A DNA stretch of 64,000 bases from positions 496,001 through 560,000 of the forward strand of contig NZ_LJJF01000002.1 of the NCBI RefSeq assembly GCF_001625365.1, read 5' to 3'. The stretch is from Streptomyces sp. MJM8645. GTDB taxonomy: Bacteria > Actinomycetota > Actinomycetes > Streptomycetales > Streptomycetaceae. Of the stretch, positions 8,726 to 17,287 are shown piece by piece (within the stretch, counting starts at the first letter, position 1; every line of letters starts with the position of its first letter). The notes beneath the pieces are model-generated. The model made no database searches. It saw only the letters and a program-made list of their open reading frames with translations, and had not been told where the DNA came from. Made by a program: the position numbers and the translations under genes.

Positions 8726-9796
8726 ATGGTCGATGGAATCCGCGAAGAGGACGAGTCCGGCGGGCCGGGGGCAGCACCGGTGGCACGCCGAAGCCTCCTC
8801 AGGGCCGCAGGACTGGGTGCCGCCGTGGTGGGCCTGGGCGGCGCAGCCGCGCCCGCAACGGCCGCAGCCGCGGACCGGTCCGCGGCCCCCGCAGGTGCCA
8901 CCCGTCGGCCGGACGCGCTGAACAGCGTGAACCTGTACTGCTCTGCGGACGCGGGCACCTACATGGGCGGCGGGACGGCCACCGTGCAGGTCACGGTCGG
9001 CAACTTCAGCAGCACCGCGGCCACCGGACCGGTGTCGCTGAAGGTCATCACCCCGTTCTACGCCAACGTCGCGGCGCTGCCGTCCGTCAGCGGTGGCACC
9101 TCCCGCTGGCTGTACCAGAACAGCGCGCCCGACGTGCCCTCCGTCATCCAGGTCTCGTTCAACGGCTTCCCGGCGAACACGGCCGTGACCGTGCCCGTCA
9201 CCTTCACCCTGCTGTCCGGCGCCCCCAACATCCCCCCGATCGGCCGGGCGATCTTCACCACCGACGCGAGCAACACCACCGACATGGACAGCGATCTGAC
9301 CCGCAACGTGTGGGAGTTCGGCTTCGTCCGCTCCAGCCTGGCCGCCCCGCCCCCCGGCAACGCCAACCTCTACTTCACCTCCCCCCAGCTCCCCCTGATC
9401 GCCGGAGGTCCGTCGGCCGAGATCCCGTTCCACTTCTACAACGGCGCCGGCACCCTGTTCGACGGCACCCAGAGCCCCGCGAACTTCACCTTCTCCACCC
9501 CCTTCTACACCCAGGTCCCCACCGCGGGCCGCCCGCCCGGCCTCACCGCGCTGTACGAGAACAACGACCCCGCCATCCCCTCCGTCTACCGGCTCTCCGT
9601 CCCGCCGGGGCTCGGCTCCCTCGGGCCGCAGACCCCGGCCAGCATCGGCATCCCCTACCTGATGCAGAGCGGCGGCCCGAGGGAGTACACCGTCTCCTCC
9701 GCCATGATCACCCCCACCGGCAGCGACACCCAGGGCGACCTCACCATCGCCCACCACCACTTCGGCATGGTCTCCGTCATCAACACCGCCGTGTAG
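8726..9796 (+). CDS. Tat-exported protein with two duplicated beta domains
   Basis: The 356-residue protein has a twin-arginine signal (ARRSLLRAAG, then a hydrophobic run ending near TAAAA) about 20 residues in. The mature part contains two similar halves: STPFY/TPFYANV...LYQNSAPDVPSVI in the first and TPFYTQV...LYENNDPAIPSVY in the second, so it arose by internal duplication of an Ig-like beta sandwich. No catalytic motif is visible. GGAGG at 8714-8718 fixes the ATG at 8726; an upstream in-frame ATG at 8660 would bury the Tat signal. Use of the Tat route suggests folding in the cytoplasm, perhaps with a cofactor. Function unknown. Confidence 0.75.
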   Translation: MVDGIREEDESGGPGAAPVARRSLLRAAGLGAAVVGLGGAAAPATAAAADRSAAPAGATRRPDALNSVNLYCSADAGTYMGGGTATVQVTVGNFSSTAATGPVSLKVITPFYANVAALPSVSGGTSRWLYQNSAPDVPSVIQVSFNGFPANTAVTVPVTFTLLSGAPNIPPIGRAIFTTDASNTTDMDSDLTRNVWEFGFVRSSLAAPPPGNANLYFTSPQLPLIAGGPSAEIPFHFYNGAGTLFDGTQSPANFTFSTPFYTQVPTAGRPPGLTALYENNDPAIPSVYRLSVPPGLGSLGPQTPASIGIPYLMQSGGPREYTVSSAMITPTGSDTQGDLTIAHHHFGMVSVINTAV

Positions 9797-9823
9797 CCCG
9801 GTCGGACCACCGGCACTGCTCCT

Positions 9824-9857
9824 GGTGTCCTGCGCCGGATCTCCGGCGCAGGACACC
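9824..9857. terminator. Perfect 15-bp hairpin between convergent genes
   Basis: Arms 9824-9838 and 9843-9857 are exactly complementary with a 4-nt loop (ATCT). It sits between the stop of the Tat protein (+) and the stop of the MMPL exporter (-), so it can end transcription from both sides, including the ole operon. Confidence 0.8.
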
Positions 9858-9862
9858 GGCGC

Positions 9863-12109
9863 TCAGAGCCCACCGCCACCGCCGGCCGGACGGACGTCGA
9901 GGAGCTGCGCCGCCGGCCGCCGCAAGCGCGGTGTCCACCAGTTGAGTTCGCCGAGCAGGCGCATGGTGGCGGGGACGAGCAGCATGCGCACCACGGTGGC
10001 GTCGACGGCCACGGCCACCAGGACACCGAGGGCGATCTCCTTCACGGTGACGACGGGGCTGGTCGCGAAGGCCGCGGCGACCAGCACGATCAGGGCCGCC
10101 GCGGCCGAGATCAGCCCGCCGGTGCGCCCGAGGCCGGTCACCACGGCGCTCGCGTTGTCCATGCCGCCGCGGTGGAGCTCGCGGATCTGCGCGATCAGGA
10201 AGAGTTCGTAGTCGACGGAGAGCGCGAAGACGAACATCAGCATGATGGCGGCCTCCAACGCGCCGACGTACCCGGTGGGTTGAAGGCCCAGCAGCCGGGC
10301 GCCGTGGCCTTCCTGGACGGTCCAGGTGACGGCCGCGAAGGCGATGCCAAGGGACATCGTCGTGGTGATGACCGCCTTGAGCGGGACCAGCAGCGACCGG
10401 AAGGCCAGGAAGAGCAGGCCGAGCGTGACCACCAGCAGGTATCCGACCAGCGCCGGGAGCCTGGCCTTCAGCGTGTCCAGGACGTCGGCGTTGGCCGCGG
10501 CCGGTCCGCCGACCAGGACGCGACCGCCGTCGGGCGGGTCGAGCGCCCGCACAGCGCGCACCAGCTGCTCGGCGGCGGAGGCGTCCGGAGCCTCGTCGGT
10601 GGCGACGGTCAGCAGCGCGCTGTGCGCGGTGCTGACGCGCAGCCGGACGTCCTGGGCGCCCGGAAGTGCGGCGAGCCGCTGCTGCCAGTGAGCCAGTGCG
10701 GCCTTGCCCGGCTCGCCGCCGATGTCGTCCCGCAGGAGGGCGACGACCTGGAGTTGGTCGAGCCCGGCCGCCGGGAAGTCCTCGTGCAGCAGCTCATGTG
10801 CTCTGCGGCTGGCCGCCCCGGCGGGCAGGGTCCGCTGGTCGCTCGCGGCGAGGTGCAGGCCGACGACCGGGACGCTCAGCACGGCGATCACCGCGACGGC
10901 GGCGGTGAGCCAGGCCCACGGGTGCGTGACGGCGCTCCGGCCGAGCCGGTACCAGAATCCCGTCTCCTCGCCCTCCGCCCAGGCGCGTCCGAGACCGGCC
11001 CGCCCGAAGCCCGGCAGCCGCACGCACCCGGCCTCGACGCGCGGGCCGAGCACGGCCAGCACGGCGGGCAGCATGGTGAGGCTGGCGGCGCCGGCCAGTG
11101 CGACGGTGACGGCGGCGCCGATGCCGAGGGAGCGGGTGATGGGGAAGGGGAGCAGGGTCAGGCCCAGGACGGCGAGCGAGATGGCCGTCGCGGAGTAGAG
11201 CACGGTGTGCCCGGCGGTGGCCATGGTGGCGGCCACGGCCCGGTGCGGGTCGCCCCGGTGGCGCAGCTCGCGCCGGAAGCGGACGACGACGAACAGGGCG
11301 TAGTCGACGGACAGCCCGAGAGCGATCATGACGACGACGTTGCGGGTGACGTAGCTGACCGGCACGAGTGGGGCGAGCATGCGCAACACCGCGAAGGACA
11401 GCGTGAGGCTCGCCCCGGCCACGGCCAGCGGCAGCAGGGCTGCGGCGAGGCTTCCGAAGAAGAGCAGCAGCAGCAGGAACAGCAGGGGGAAGACGTAGAG
11501 CTCGGCGCGGGTGAGGTCGTCGTCGACGGTGCGGTCCACGTCGGCCTGGAGCGGTACCTGCCCGGCGTAGGAGACGGTGAGTCCGTCGGCGTGCAGCAGC
11601 CGGCGCAGCCGCTCGTAGGAGGCGGTCTTGGCCTGGTCGCCGGTGCCGGCCAGTCCGACGACCACGCAGGCCGCGTGCCCGTCGTCGGAGAGGAGTTCCC
11701 GCTTGCCGGTGTTCCAGTAGTGCTGGGCACCCGTCAGCACGGATCTGGGCACGTCGGCGAGCGCGGTGCGCACGGCTTCGCCGAACTCCAGGTCGTCCAC
11801 GGCGAGGGTCTCGCTGCGGAAGACCACGACCGTGCCGGCGCCACCCGCGGTGTAGTGGTGCTCGATGGCTTCGATCGCCCGGCCGGACTCGGCCCCGGGG
11901 TTGGTGAAGCCGCCGTGGGACAGCCGCGCGGGCAGCCCGGCCCCGACGACCGCGGCGACGGCCAGCAGCAGGGCCGTGGTCCACAGCACCGCCCAGCGGT
12001 GGCGGGCGACGAGTGCGCCGAGCCGGGCCCCGGTGCCGTCGGGCGGCGCCGGGGCGGCTCGGACCACGCCCGTCCGGGGGTCAGTCCCGGCGCAGGGCGA
12101 GGACGACAT
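9863..12109 (-). CDS. MMPL/RND-family exporter of the ole-type cluster
   Basis: This 748-residue membrane protein has the duplicated plan of MMPL transporters: one helix, a periplasmic domain, five helices, then the same again. The helix 4-5 motifs (GLSVDYALFVVVRFR near the middle of the first half, ALSVDYELFLIAQIRE in the second) carry the proton-relay aspartates. Such proteins move lipids and polyketides across the membrane. ATG 12109 is chosen because GGAGG lies 5 bases upstream, inside the end of the ketosynthase gene, giving a 29-bp overlap and probable translational coupling. Being last in the oleB-to-KS operon, it most likely exports the pathway product; that is inference. A decayed relative lies at 52.1-52.3 kb. 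Confidence 0.88.
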   Translation of the reverse strand: MSSSPCAGTDPRTGVVRAAPAPPDGTGARLGALVARHRWAVLWTTALLLAVAAVVGAGLPARLSHGGFTNPGAESGRAIEAIEHHYTAGGAGTVVVFRSETLAVDDLEFGEAVRTALADVPRSVLTGAQHYWNTGKRELLSDDGHAACVVVGLAGTGDQAKTASYERLRRLLHADGLTVSYAGQVPLQADVDRTVDDDLTRAELYVFPLLFLLLLLFFGSLAAALLPLAVAGASLTLSFAVLRMLAPLVPVSYVTRNVVVMIALGLSVDYALFVVVRFRRELRHRGDPHRAVAATMATAGHTVLYSATAISLAVLGLTLLPFPITRSLGIGAAVTVALAGAASLTMLPAVLAVLGPRVEAGCVRLPGFGRAGLGRAWAEGEETGFWYRLGRSAVTHPWAWLTAAVAVIAVLSVPVVGLHLAASDQRTLPAGAASRRAHELLHEDFPAAGLDQLQVVALLRDDIGGEPGKAALAHWQQRLAALPGAQDVRLRVSTAHSALLTVATDEAPDASAAEQLVRAVRALDPPDGGRVLVGGPAAANADVLDTLKARLPALVGYLLVVTLGLLFLAFRSLLVPLKAVITTTMSLGIAFAAVTWTVQEGHGARLLGLQPTGYVGALEAAIMLMFVFALSVDYELFLIAQIRELHRGGMDNASAVVTGLGRTGGLISAAAALIVLVAAAFATSPVVTVKEIALGVLVAVAVDATVVRMLLVPATMRLLGELNWWTPRLRRPAAQLLDVRPAGGGGGL

Positions 12110-13304
12110 TGTGGCCTCCAAAGCCGAAGGAGTGGCTGACCGCCGCGTCGATGCGCTGCCGGCGCGCCGTCCCGGTGACGCAGTCGATGTCGAACTCGGC
12201 GATGTCGGGGGTGAGGTTGGCGACCGGCGGTACCAGCCCGCGCTCGATGGTCAGCACGGTGAGCGCCGCCTCGATCGCGCCGGCCGCGCCGAGGCTGTGG
12301 CCGAGCACGCCCTTGGGGGCGGTGACGCTGGGCTGGTGCGGCAGGGCTCGGGCGATCAGGCCGGCTTCGGCGGCGTCGTTGAGCGGGGTGGAGGTGCCGT
12401 GGGCGTTGACGTGGCCGATGTCGCCGGCGTCCAGGCCCGCGCTGCGCAGCGCCGTCCGCAGCGCCTGTTCCGCACCGGCGGCGCCCTGGGGCGGCGCGGT
12501 CGGGTGGTGGGCGTCGTTGCTGGCGCCGTGTCCGGCGAGCACGGCGCGCGCCCGGGCGCCGCGCGCCTTCGCGTCCGCGGCGCGCTCCAGGACGAGCACG
12601 GCGGCGCCCTCGGCCAGGACGAAGCCGTCCCGGTCGGCGGCGAACGGCCGGGAGGCGCCCGGTACGTCGTGCCCGCGCGCCGACAGGGTGCCCATCCGGT
12701 GGAACCCGGTCGCCACCAGCGGGCTGAGGGCGGCTTCGGCGCCACCGGCCAGGACGATGTCGCAGGACCCGGCGACCAGCAGGTCGTGGGCGATGGCCAG
12801 CGCCGTGGCACCGGAGGCGCAGGCGGTGGCGCAGGCGAGCGTGGGGCCGCGCGCGCCGAACTCCTGGGCCACCTCGCCGACGGCCATGTTGCCGATGACC
12901 ATCGGGATCACCGTCGGCGAGACGTGGGCCGGCCCGCGCTGGTGGAGCCGGCGCAGCTGGTCCTCCCAGTGCGGCGCGCCGCCGAAGCCCACCCCGAGCA
13001 CGACGGCGACCCTGGCGCCGTCCCACCCGCCGGTGTCCAGCCCCGCGTTCTGGACGGCCTCCCGGGCCGCGAGCAGCGCGAGCTTGCTGAACCGTCCGAT
13101 CCGCCAGGCCTTCTTGCGTCCGACCGCCGTGTCCAGGTCCATGGCGGGGACGCGGCAGGAGAACGTCACCGGGGCGGCGTCGAGGTCCGGGTCCGGTGAC
13201 GCGGTGGGTGTGCCGGCGCAGACCCGCTGCCAGGTCTCCTCGGTGCCGACCCCGGCCGGGGTGACGAGCCCCAGGCCGGTGACGGCGATCTCGGGGCGGT
13301 TCAC
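12081..13304 (-). CDS. Beta-ketoacyl-ACP synthase II (FabF/KAS II type)
   Basis: This 407-residue condensing enzyme has the full Cys-His-His triad: Cys162 (TACASG), His302 (NAHGTSTPLND) and His336 (KGVLGHSLGAAG). It would elongate an acyl chain on an ACP with malonyl-ACP. The GTG start overlaps the ACP stop (GTGA), and its 3' end overlaps the MMPL gene, so ACP, KS and transporter are coupled. It is a single complete KS, with no chain-length-factor partner, so a fatty-acid-like role fits better than an aromatic type II polyketide role. In this cluster it may make or extend the acyl chain that OleA condenses. Confidence 0.9.
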   Translation of the reverse strand: MNRPEIAVTGLGLVTPAGVGTEETWQRVCAGTPTASPDPDLDAAPVTFSCRVPAMDLDTAVGRKKAWRIGRFSKLALLAAREAVQNAGLDTGGWDGARVAVVLGVGFGGAPHWEDQLRRLHQRGPAHVSPTVIPMVIGNMAVGEVAQEFGARGPTLACATACASGATALAIAHDLLVAGSCDIVLAGGAEAALSPLVATGFHRMGTLSARGHDVPGASRPFAADRDGFVLAEGAAVLVLERAADAKARGARARAVLAGHGASNDAHHPTAPPQGAAGAEQALRTALRSAGLDAGDIGHVNAHGTSTPLNDAAEAGLIARALPHQPSVTAPKGVLGHSLGAAGAIEAALTVLTIERGLVPPVANLTPDIAEFDIDCVTGTARRQRIDAAVSHSFGFGGHNVVLALRRD

Positions 13305-13573
13305 GCGACGGGTTCGGTCGCGTCGCCGAGTCGGGCCTGGACGATCCGGGCGACGTCGATGAGCGTGCTCTGTCGGTCGGCGTCCTCCTGGCTGATCAGG
13401 ATGCCGAACTCGTCCTGGAGCACGAAGGCGAACTCGGCCAGCGCGAGCGAGTCGACGTCCATCTCCTCGAACGTGGCGTCGGGGCTGATGGCGTCGGCGG
13501 ATACGCCGAACCGCTCGACGAGCAGGGTCTGGGCGGTGTCGCAGACGTCGTCCACGGAGAGCGTCGTGTCCAT
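13301..13573 (-). CDS. Acyl carrier protein
   Basis: The 90-residue protein is a typical four-helix ACP with the phosphopantetheine site at Ser42 (DVDSLALAE). The acidic helix II region and overall size match fatty acid and type II PKS carriers. GGAAAGGA lies 6 bases before ATG 13573. It starts 33 bases after the OleD stop and its stop overlaps the KS start. OleA enzymes usually take acyl-CoA, so a dedicated ACP here suggests that at least one condensing partner is delivered as acyl-ACP; that is inference. Confidence 0.92.
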   Translation of the reverse strand: MDTTLSVDDVCDTAQTLLVERFGVSADAISPDATFEEMDVDSLALAEFAFVLQDEFGILISQEDADRQSTLIDVARIVQARLGDATEPVA

Positions 13574-13606
13574 GGTCGTTCCTTTCCGGAGTGTGAGGGG
13601 GCGGGC

Positions 13607-14602
13607 TCAGCCGCCGGTGGTGCGGTGGTGGCGGGTCAGCTCGGCCATGGCGTGGTCGAACGTGGTGGGCGGCTCGAAGCCGAGGTCGCGCCGGGCCGCC
13701 GTGAGGTCGAACCAGTGCGGCCGGGTGAGCTGGTGGAGCAGGAACCGGCTGAGGCCGTGGTGGGTGTGGTGGCGGAGCACCGTCGTGGTGGCGTCGGCCA
13801 GTACGGCGGCGGCCAGGGCGACGGGGTAGGGCACCGGGCGCCAGCTCGCGCGGCGTCCGGCTGCGGTGAGGAGCCTGGCCACCACCTCGCGCAGGGGTCG
13901 CGGTTCACCCTGGGCGATGAAGTAGGCCCGCCCGGCCGCCGGGTGGCCCGGTCGCAGCCGGTCCAGCGCGAGCAGGTGGGCGTGGGCCGCCGTGGAGAGG
14001 TGGCAGGTGTCGACGAGGTTGGTGCCGCGGCCCGGCATCAGCAGTCGCCCGGTTCCGGTCGCCCGCAGCAGGGCGGGCAGGAAGTGCGGGTCGCCGGGCC
14101 CCCAGATCAGGTGGGGCCGCAGCACCGTGGTGGCCAGGTCCGGGCCGTTGGCGGCGAGGACGGCCGCCTCGGCCTCGGCCTTGGTGCGGGGGTAGGCGGC
14201 CGAGTGGTGCCGGGGCCCGGGCAGGGACTCGTCCGCTCCCGTGACGCCCTCGGGGGTGAAGGCCACGCTCGCGGTGGAGGTATAGACCAGTTGGCGGATG
14301 CCGAGGGCGCGGCAGGCGGTCAGCACGTACCGGGTGCCGTCCACGTTGACCGCGCGGTACGGCCGCTCGGGGCCCCGGACGCCGGCCAGGGCCGCGTTGT
14401 GGATCACCGCCTCGCACCCGGCGAGGGCCCGCCGGACGGTACGCGGGTCGGCGATGTCGCCCAGGTGCTGGCGGACCCCGAGCCGCTCCAGCTCCGGGCT
14501 CCGGCGGCGGTTCAGCGAGACCACCTCGTCGCCGCGCCCGGTGAGGCGGCGGCACAGCTCCAGGCCGAGGAAGCCGCTGCCCCCGGTGACCAGGACCCTC
14601 AT
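13607..14602 (-). CDS. oleD: OleD-like NADPH-dependent 2-alkyl-3-ketoacid reductase
   Basis: The 331-residue protein is an extended SDR of the 3-beta-hydroxysteroid dehydrogenase type. It has the N-terminal TGGSGFLG nucleotide-binding motif, a YTSTASV strand and the YPRTK catalytic Tyr-Lys pair. OleD reduces the beta-keto acid made by OleA to a 2-alkyl-3-hydroxy acid. The assignment rests on family plus neighbours: it directly follows oleC with an ATGA overlap (14599-14602), in an operon that also has OleA and OleB homologues. Other 3-beta-HSD reductases could look the same in isolation. Confidence 0.85.
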   Translation of the reverse strand: MRVLVTGGSGFLGLELCRRLTGRGDEVVSLNRRRSPELERLGVRQHLGDIADPRTVRRALAGCEAVIHNAALAGVRGPERPYRAVNVDGTRYVLTACRALGIRQLVYTSTASVAFTPEGVTGADESLPGPRHHSAAYPRTKAEAEAAVLAANGPDLATTVLRPHLIWGPGDPHFLPALLRATGTGRLLMPGRGTNLVDTCHLSTAAHAHLLALDRLRPGHPAAGRAYFIAQGEPRPLREVVARLLTAAGRRASWRPVPYPVALAAAVLADATTTVLRHHTHHGLSRFLLHQLTRPHWFDLTAARRDLGFEPPTTFDHAMAELTRHHRTTGG

Positions 14603-16275
14603 CGCCCGCCTCCCAGCACGCCGCCCGGGCGTCGTCGGCTCAGCCGGCGGCGGGCCCAGCGGGCGAGGCGGTCGCGGTCGACGCGCGAGTTGTGCCTCGG
14701 GTCGGTGGGCAGCCGGCGGTGGAGCAGGACGGCGGCGATCCGGTGGCCGCCCGGCACCGCCGACAGGGCGTGCCGAAGCCCCTGGAGGACGGCCGTCGCC
14801 GAGTTGGCCGCCGATGGCGCCAACTCCACGCAGAGCACCGGCCGTTGACGGCCGGCGGGCCCGAGGCCGATCAGCGCGGTCCGGCCGATGCCGGGCACCG
14901 CGTCGGCGATCCGCTCGACCACGGCGGTGTCGAGTGCGAACCCGGCTCCGTGCACCCGGTGCGCGGAGCGCCCGAGGAACCACAGCCGGCCGCTCTCGTC
15001 GAGCCAGCCGAGATCGCCGGTGCGGTGCAGCAGGTCCTCGCCGGCGCCGACCTTGGCGGCCGCGTTCGCTCCCGGGCGAGCGTGGTAGGCCCGACTGACC
15101 TGCGGGCCGCCGACCGTGATCTCTCCGTAACTCCCTTGTGGAACCGGCCGGTTGTATGACACGGGGCCGACCGGCACCAGGATGTGGGCCGCGATGCCGG
15201 GGACCGGGCGGCCCAGGCAGACCCCGCGGTGGGCGTGCCCCGGTTCCGCGTGCGCGGCGGCCAGTTCGGTGCTGTCGATCACGCTGACCGGCAGGCACTC
15301 GGTGGCGCCGTACGCGCTGAGCAGCGTCGCCTCCTCCGGCAGCGCCCGGCGCAGCGCACGCACCAGCCGCTCGGACGGCGGGGCGCCGAAGGAACAGGCC
15401 AGCCGCACCGGGGCGAGCGACAGTCGGCCGTGCTCGCACTCCCCGGCCAGGGCCCGCAGCACCGCCGGGGAGGCGCACACCACCGAGGTGAAGTGTTCGG
15501 TGACGGCGCGCGCCAGATCGGCGCCCCGGGTGCGGGCCGGTCTGAGGTGGTTCACGGCCGGGACGACGGTGGTGGCGCCCGTGGCGGGCCCGAACAGGGC
15601 GAAGGGCAGGAACCCGGCGAGCAGTACCTCCCCCGGGCCCAGACCCAGCAGCCCGGCGATCGAGCGGACCTGGGCGGCCAGCTGCCGGTGCTCGTACTCC
15701 ACGCCCTTGGGCGCTCCGGTGGAGCCGGAGGTGAAGGCGATCAGCGCGAGCGAGGCCGCGGGCGGCGGGCTCGGCCACGGCGGCTCCGGCTGGTCGGGCT
15801 CCGGCCTGGGCGCGCGCGGTCGACGGCCCGTGAGCAGCGAGACGGTGACGTACGGGCGGGCCCAGCCGAGCAGCAGCCGGGCCAGCTGGGCGAGCGGGTC
15901 GCCGATGAACACCTCGGGCCGCGTCTCGTCCAGACAGGCCCGCAGCGCCGGACGGGGCAGCGCCGGGTCGATCAGCACCGGCACCGCACCGAGGGCGAGC
16001 AGCCCGTACACGGTGGTCACCAGGTCGTACGGGTCGCGGGCCATCACCACGGCCTTCTGCCCGGCGCCGACGCCCGCCTCGCGCAGTTCACGGATGCGCG
16101 CCCGGCAGGCGGCCTCCAGCGTCGCGAAGTCGACGGTGTGCCAACGGCCGCGCGGAGCGGGCCAGACGAGCGCGGTGCGGTCCGGCTGCAGGCCGGCCCA
16201 ACCGACCAGGTGGGCGGCGAGCGTCTCCGGCCAGGCGTCCCGCTCCTCGGTCGCCCCGGGGACCGCGCTCACCAC
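14599..16275 (-). CDS. oleC: OleC-like AMP-dependent beta-lactone synthetase
   Basis: This 558-residue member of the ANL (acyl-CoA synthetase) superfamily has the P-loop TSGSTGAPKG (about residue 200), the SAYGATECLP motif (about 320), HRTGDLGWLD and a WFLGR motif near 430, and a C-terminal HNSRVDRDRLARWA segment as in OleC proteins. OleC uses ATP to close the 2-alkyl-3-hydroxy acid to a cis-beta-lactone. The start is one of two adjacent GTG codons (16275 or 16272) overlapping the oleA stop. Only the operon context separates it from an ordinary fatty acid ligase, and that context is strong. Confidence 0.87.
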   Translation of the reverse strand: MVSAVPGATEERDAWPETLAAHLVGWAGLQPDRTALVWPAPRGRWHTVDFATLEAACRARIRELREAGVGAGQKAVVMARDPYDLVTTVYGLLALGAVPVLIDPALPRPALRACLDETRPEVFIGDPLAQLARLLLGWARPYVTVSLLTGRRPRAPRPEPDQPEPPWPSPPPAASLALIAFTSGSTGAPKGVEYEHRQLAAQVRSIAGLLGLGPGEVLLAGFLPFALFGPATGATTVVPAVNHLRPARTRGADLARAVTEHFTSVVCASPAVLRALAGECEHGRLSLAPVRLACSFGAPPSERLVRALRRALPEEATLLSAYGATECLPVSVIDSTELAAAHAEPGHAHRGVCLGRPVPGIAAHILVPVGPVSYNRPVPQGSYGEITVGGPQVSRAYHARPGANAAAKVGAGEDLLHRTGDLGWLDESGRLWFLGRSAHRVHGAGFALDTAVVERIADAVPGIGRTALIGLGPAGRQRPVLCVELAPSAANSATAVLQGLRHALSAVPGGHRIAAVLLHRRLPTDPRHNSRVDRDRLARWARRRLSRRRPGGVLGGGR

Positions 16276-17264
16276 CGCAGGGCCATGACGCCGAGGCTGG
16301 TACCGCTAGCCAGGCCGAGGATCCCCACCAGGTCGCCCTCGTGCAGCCGGCCCTGCTCCTGCGCGAGTGCCAGCTGCAGCGGGATGGTGGCGGTGGCGAC
16401 GTTGCCGTAGTCGGGAAAGGTGGAGATCACCGCCTCGGCGGGGATGCCCGCAGCGGAGCAGAGGTCGCGGGCCATGGCCACCGAGGGCTGGTGGACGCAG
16501 AACAGCGCGCAGTCGGCCACGGAATCGATCAGTTCGCCCGCGGCCTTGAAGGCCTGTTCCCGCAGCTCCGCGAAGGAGGCCGTCAACGCGGAGTCGTCGA
16601 CCTCCAGCTCGTGCATCCGGCCGGTGGCGTACGGGCTGCGCAGTACCGCACTCGGCCACGCGGCCGAGTTGGCGAAGAAGCGGCTGCCGAGGATGCCGGG
16701 CCGTTCGCTCGCCTCCACCAGCACGGCCGCCCCCATGTCGCCCAGCGTGAGACTGGCCAGTGCCGATGCGAGCCGGCCGCGGTCCGGAACGCGCCAGCGG
16801 GTGATCCGGCTGGGTGTCTCCCCGGTGACCACCAGCACCCGCCGGTAGGAGCCGAGCCTGACCAGCGCGTCCACGCTCTCCAACGCGCTGAGCACGCCGT
16901 TGCAGGCATTCATCAGGTCGAAGACCGGTGCCGTGACACCGAGTTTGGCGGCCACCACGTTCGCGGTCGCCGGCTCGTCGAGGTCTTTGTTGATCCCGGT
17001 GTAGACCAGCAGGTCGATCGCTTCGGGCGGGAGGCCGGCGTCGCGCAGGACGGCGGCAGCCGCCCGGGCCGCCAGGTCCGAGGGCAGTTCCCCCGGCGCG
17101 GCCACGCACCGCTCGCGCAGCCCGAACATGTGCTCCAGCAGTCCCGCCGGCAGCGCGGCCCCGGGGCTCTGCCGGCGCAGCTCCTCCTCGATCTCGCGGG
17201 AACTCTGACGGGCCTCGGGGACATGGACCCGCACGAGGCTGATCCTGCTGTGGGGCGAGGGCAT
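16269..17264 (-). CDS. oleA: OleA-like thiolase (head-to-head acyl condensing enzyme)
   Basis: The 331-residue protein is a FabH/OleA-type thiolase fold enzyme with Cys121 (NACNGV), His258 (VHQPS) and Asn288 (YGNVATATIP) as the catalytic set. OleA joins two activated fatty acyl chains by Claisen condensation to a 2-alkyl-3-keto acid. The start at ATG 17264 follows GGAGAGG at 5 bases spacing; an ATG at 17291, overlapping the oleB stop as ATGA, is also possible and adds 9 residues. The next gene, oleC, overlaps its stop. A plain FabH starter enzyme is the main alternative; OleB, OleC and OleD around it argue for OleA. Confidence 0.87.
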   Translation of the reverse strand: MPSPHSRISLVRVHVPEARQSSREIEEELRRQSPGAALPAGLLEHMFGLRERCVAAPGELPSDLAARAAAAVLRDAGLPPEAIDLLVYTGINKDLDEPATANVVAAKLGVTAPVFDLMNACNGVLSALESVDALVRLGSYRRVLVVTGETPSRITRWRVPDRGRLASALASLTLGDMGAAVLVEASERPGILGSRFFANSAAWPSAVLRSPYATGRMHELEVDDSALTASFAELREQAFKAAGELIDSVADCALFCVHQPSVAMARDLCSAAGIPAEAVISTFPDYGNVATATIPLQLALAQEQGRLHEGDLVGILGLASGTSLGVMALRW

Positions 17265-17287
17265 GGGTACCTCTCCGTGATGGTTCG

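Noticed and set aside
10172..12139. A 655-codon open frame on the plus strand
   Set aside because: Antisense of the MMPL exporter. The protein is a run of Gly, Asp, Arg and Gln without any motif.
12356..13026. Alternative frames within the ketosynthase
   Set aside because: They overlap a KS with a complete catalytic triad and have only Arg/Pro/Ala composition.
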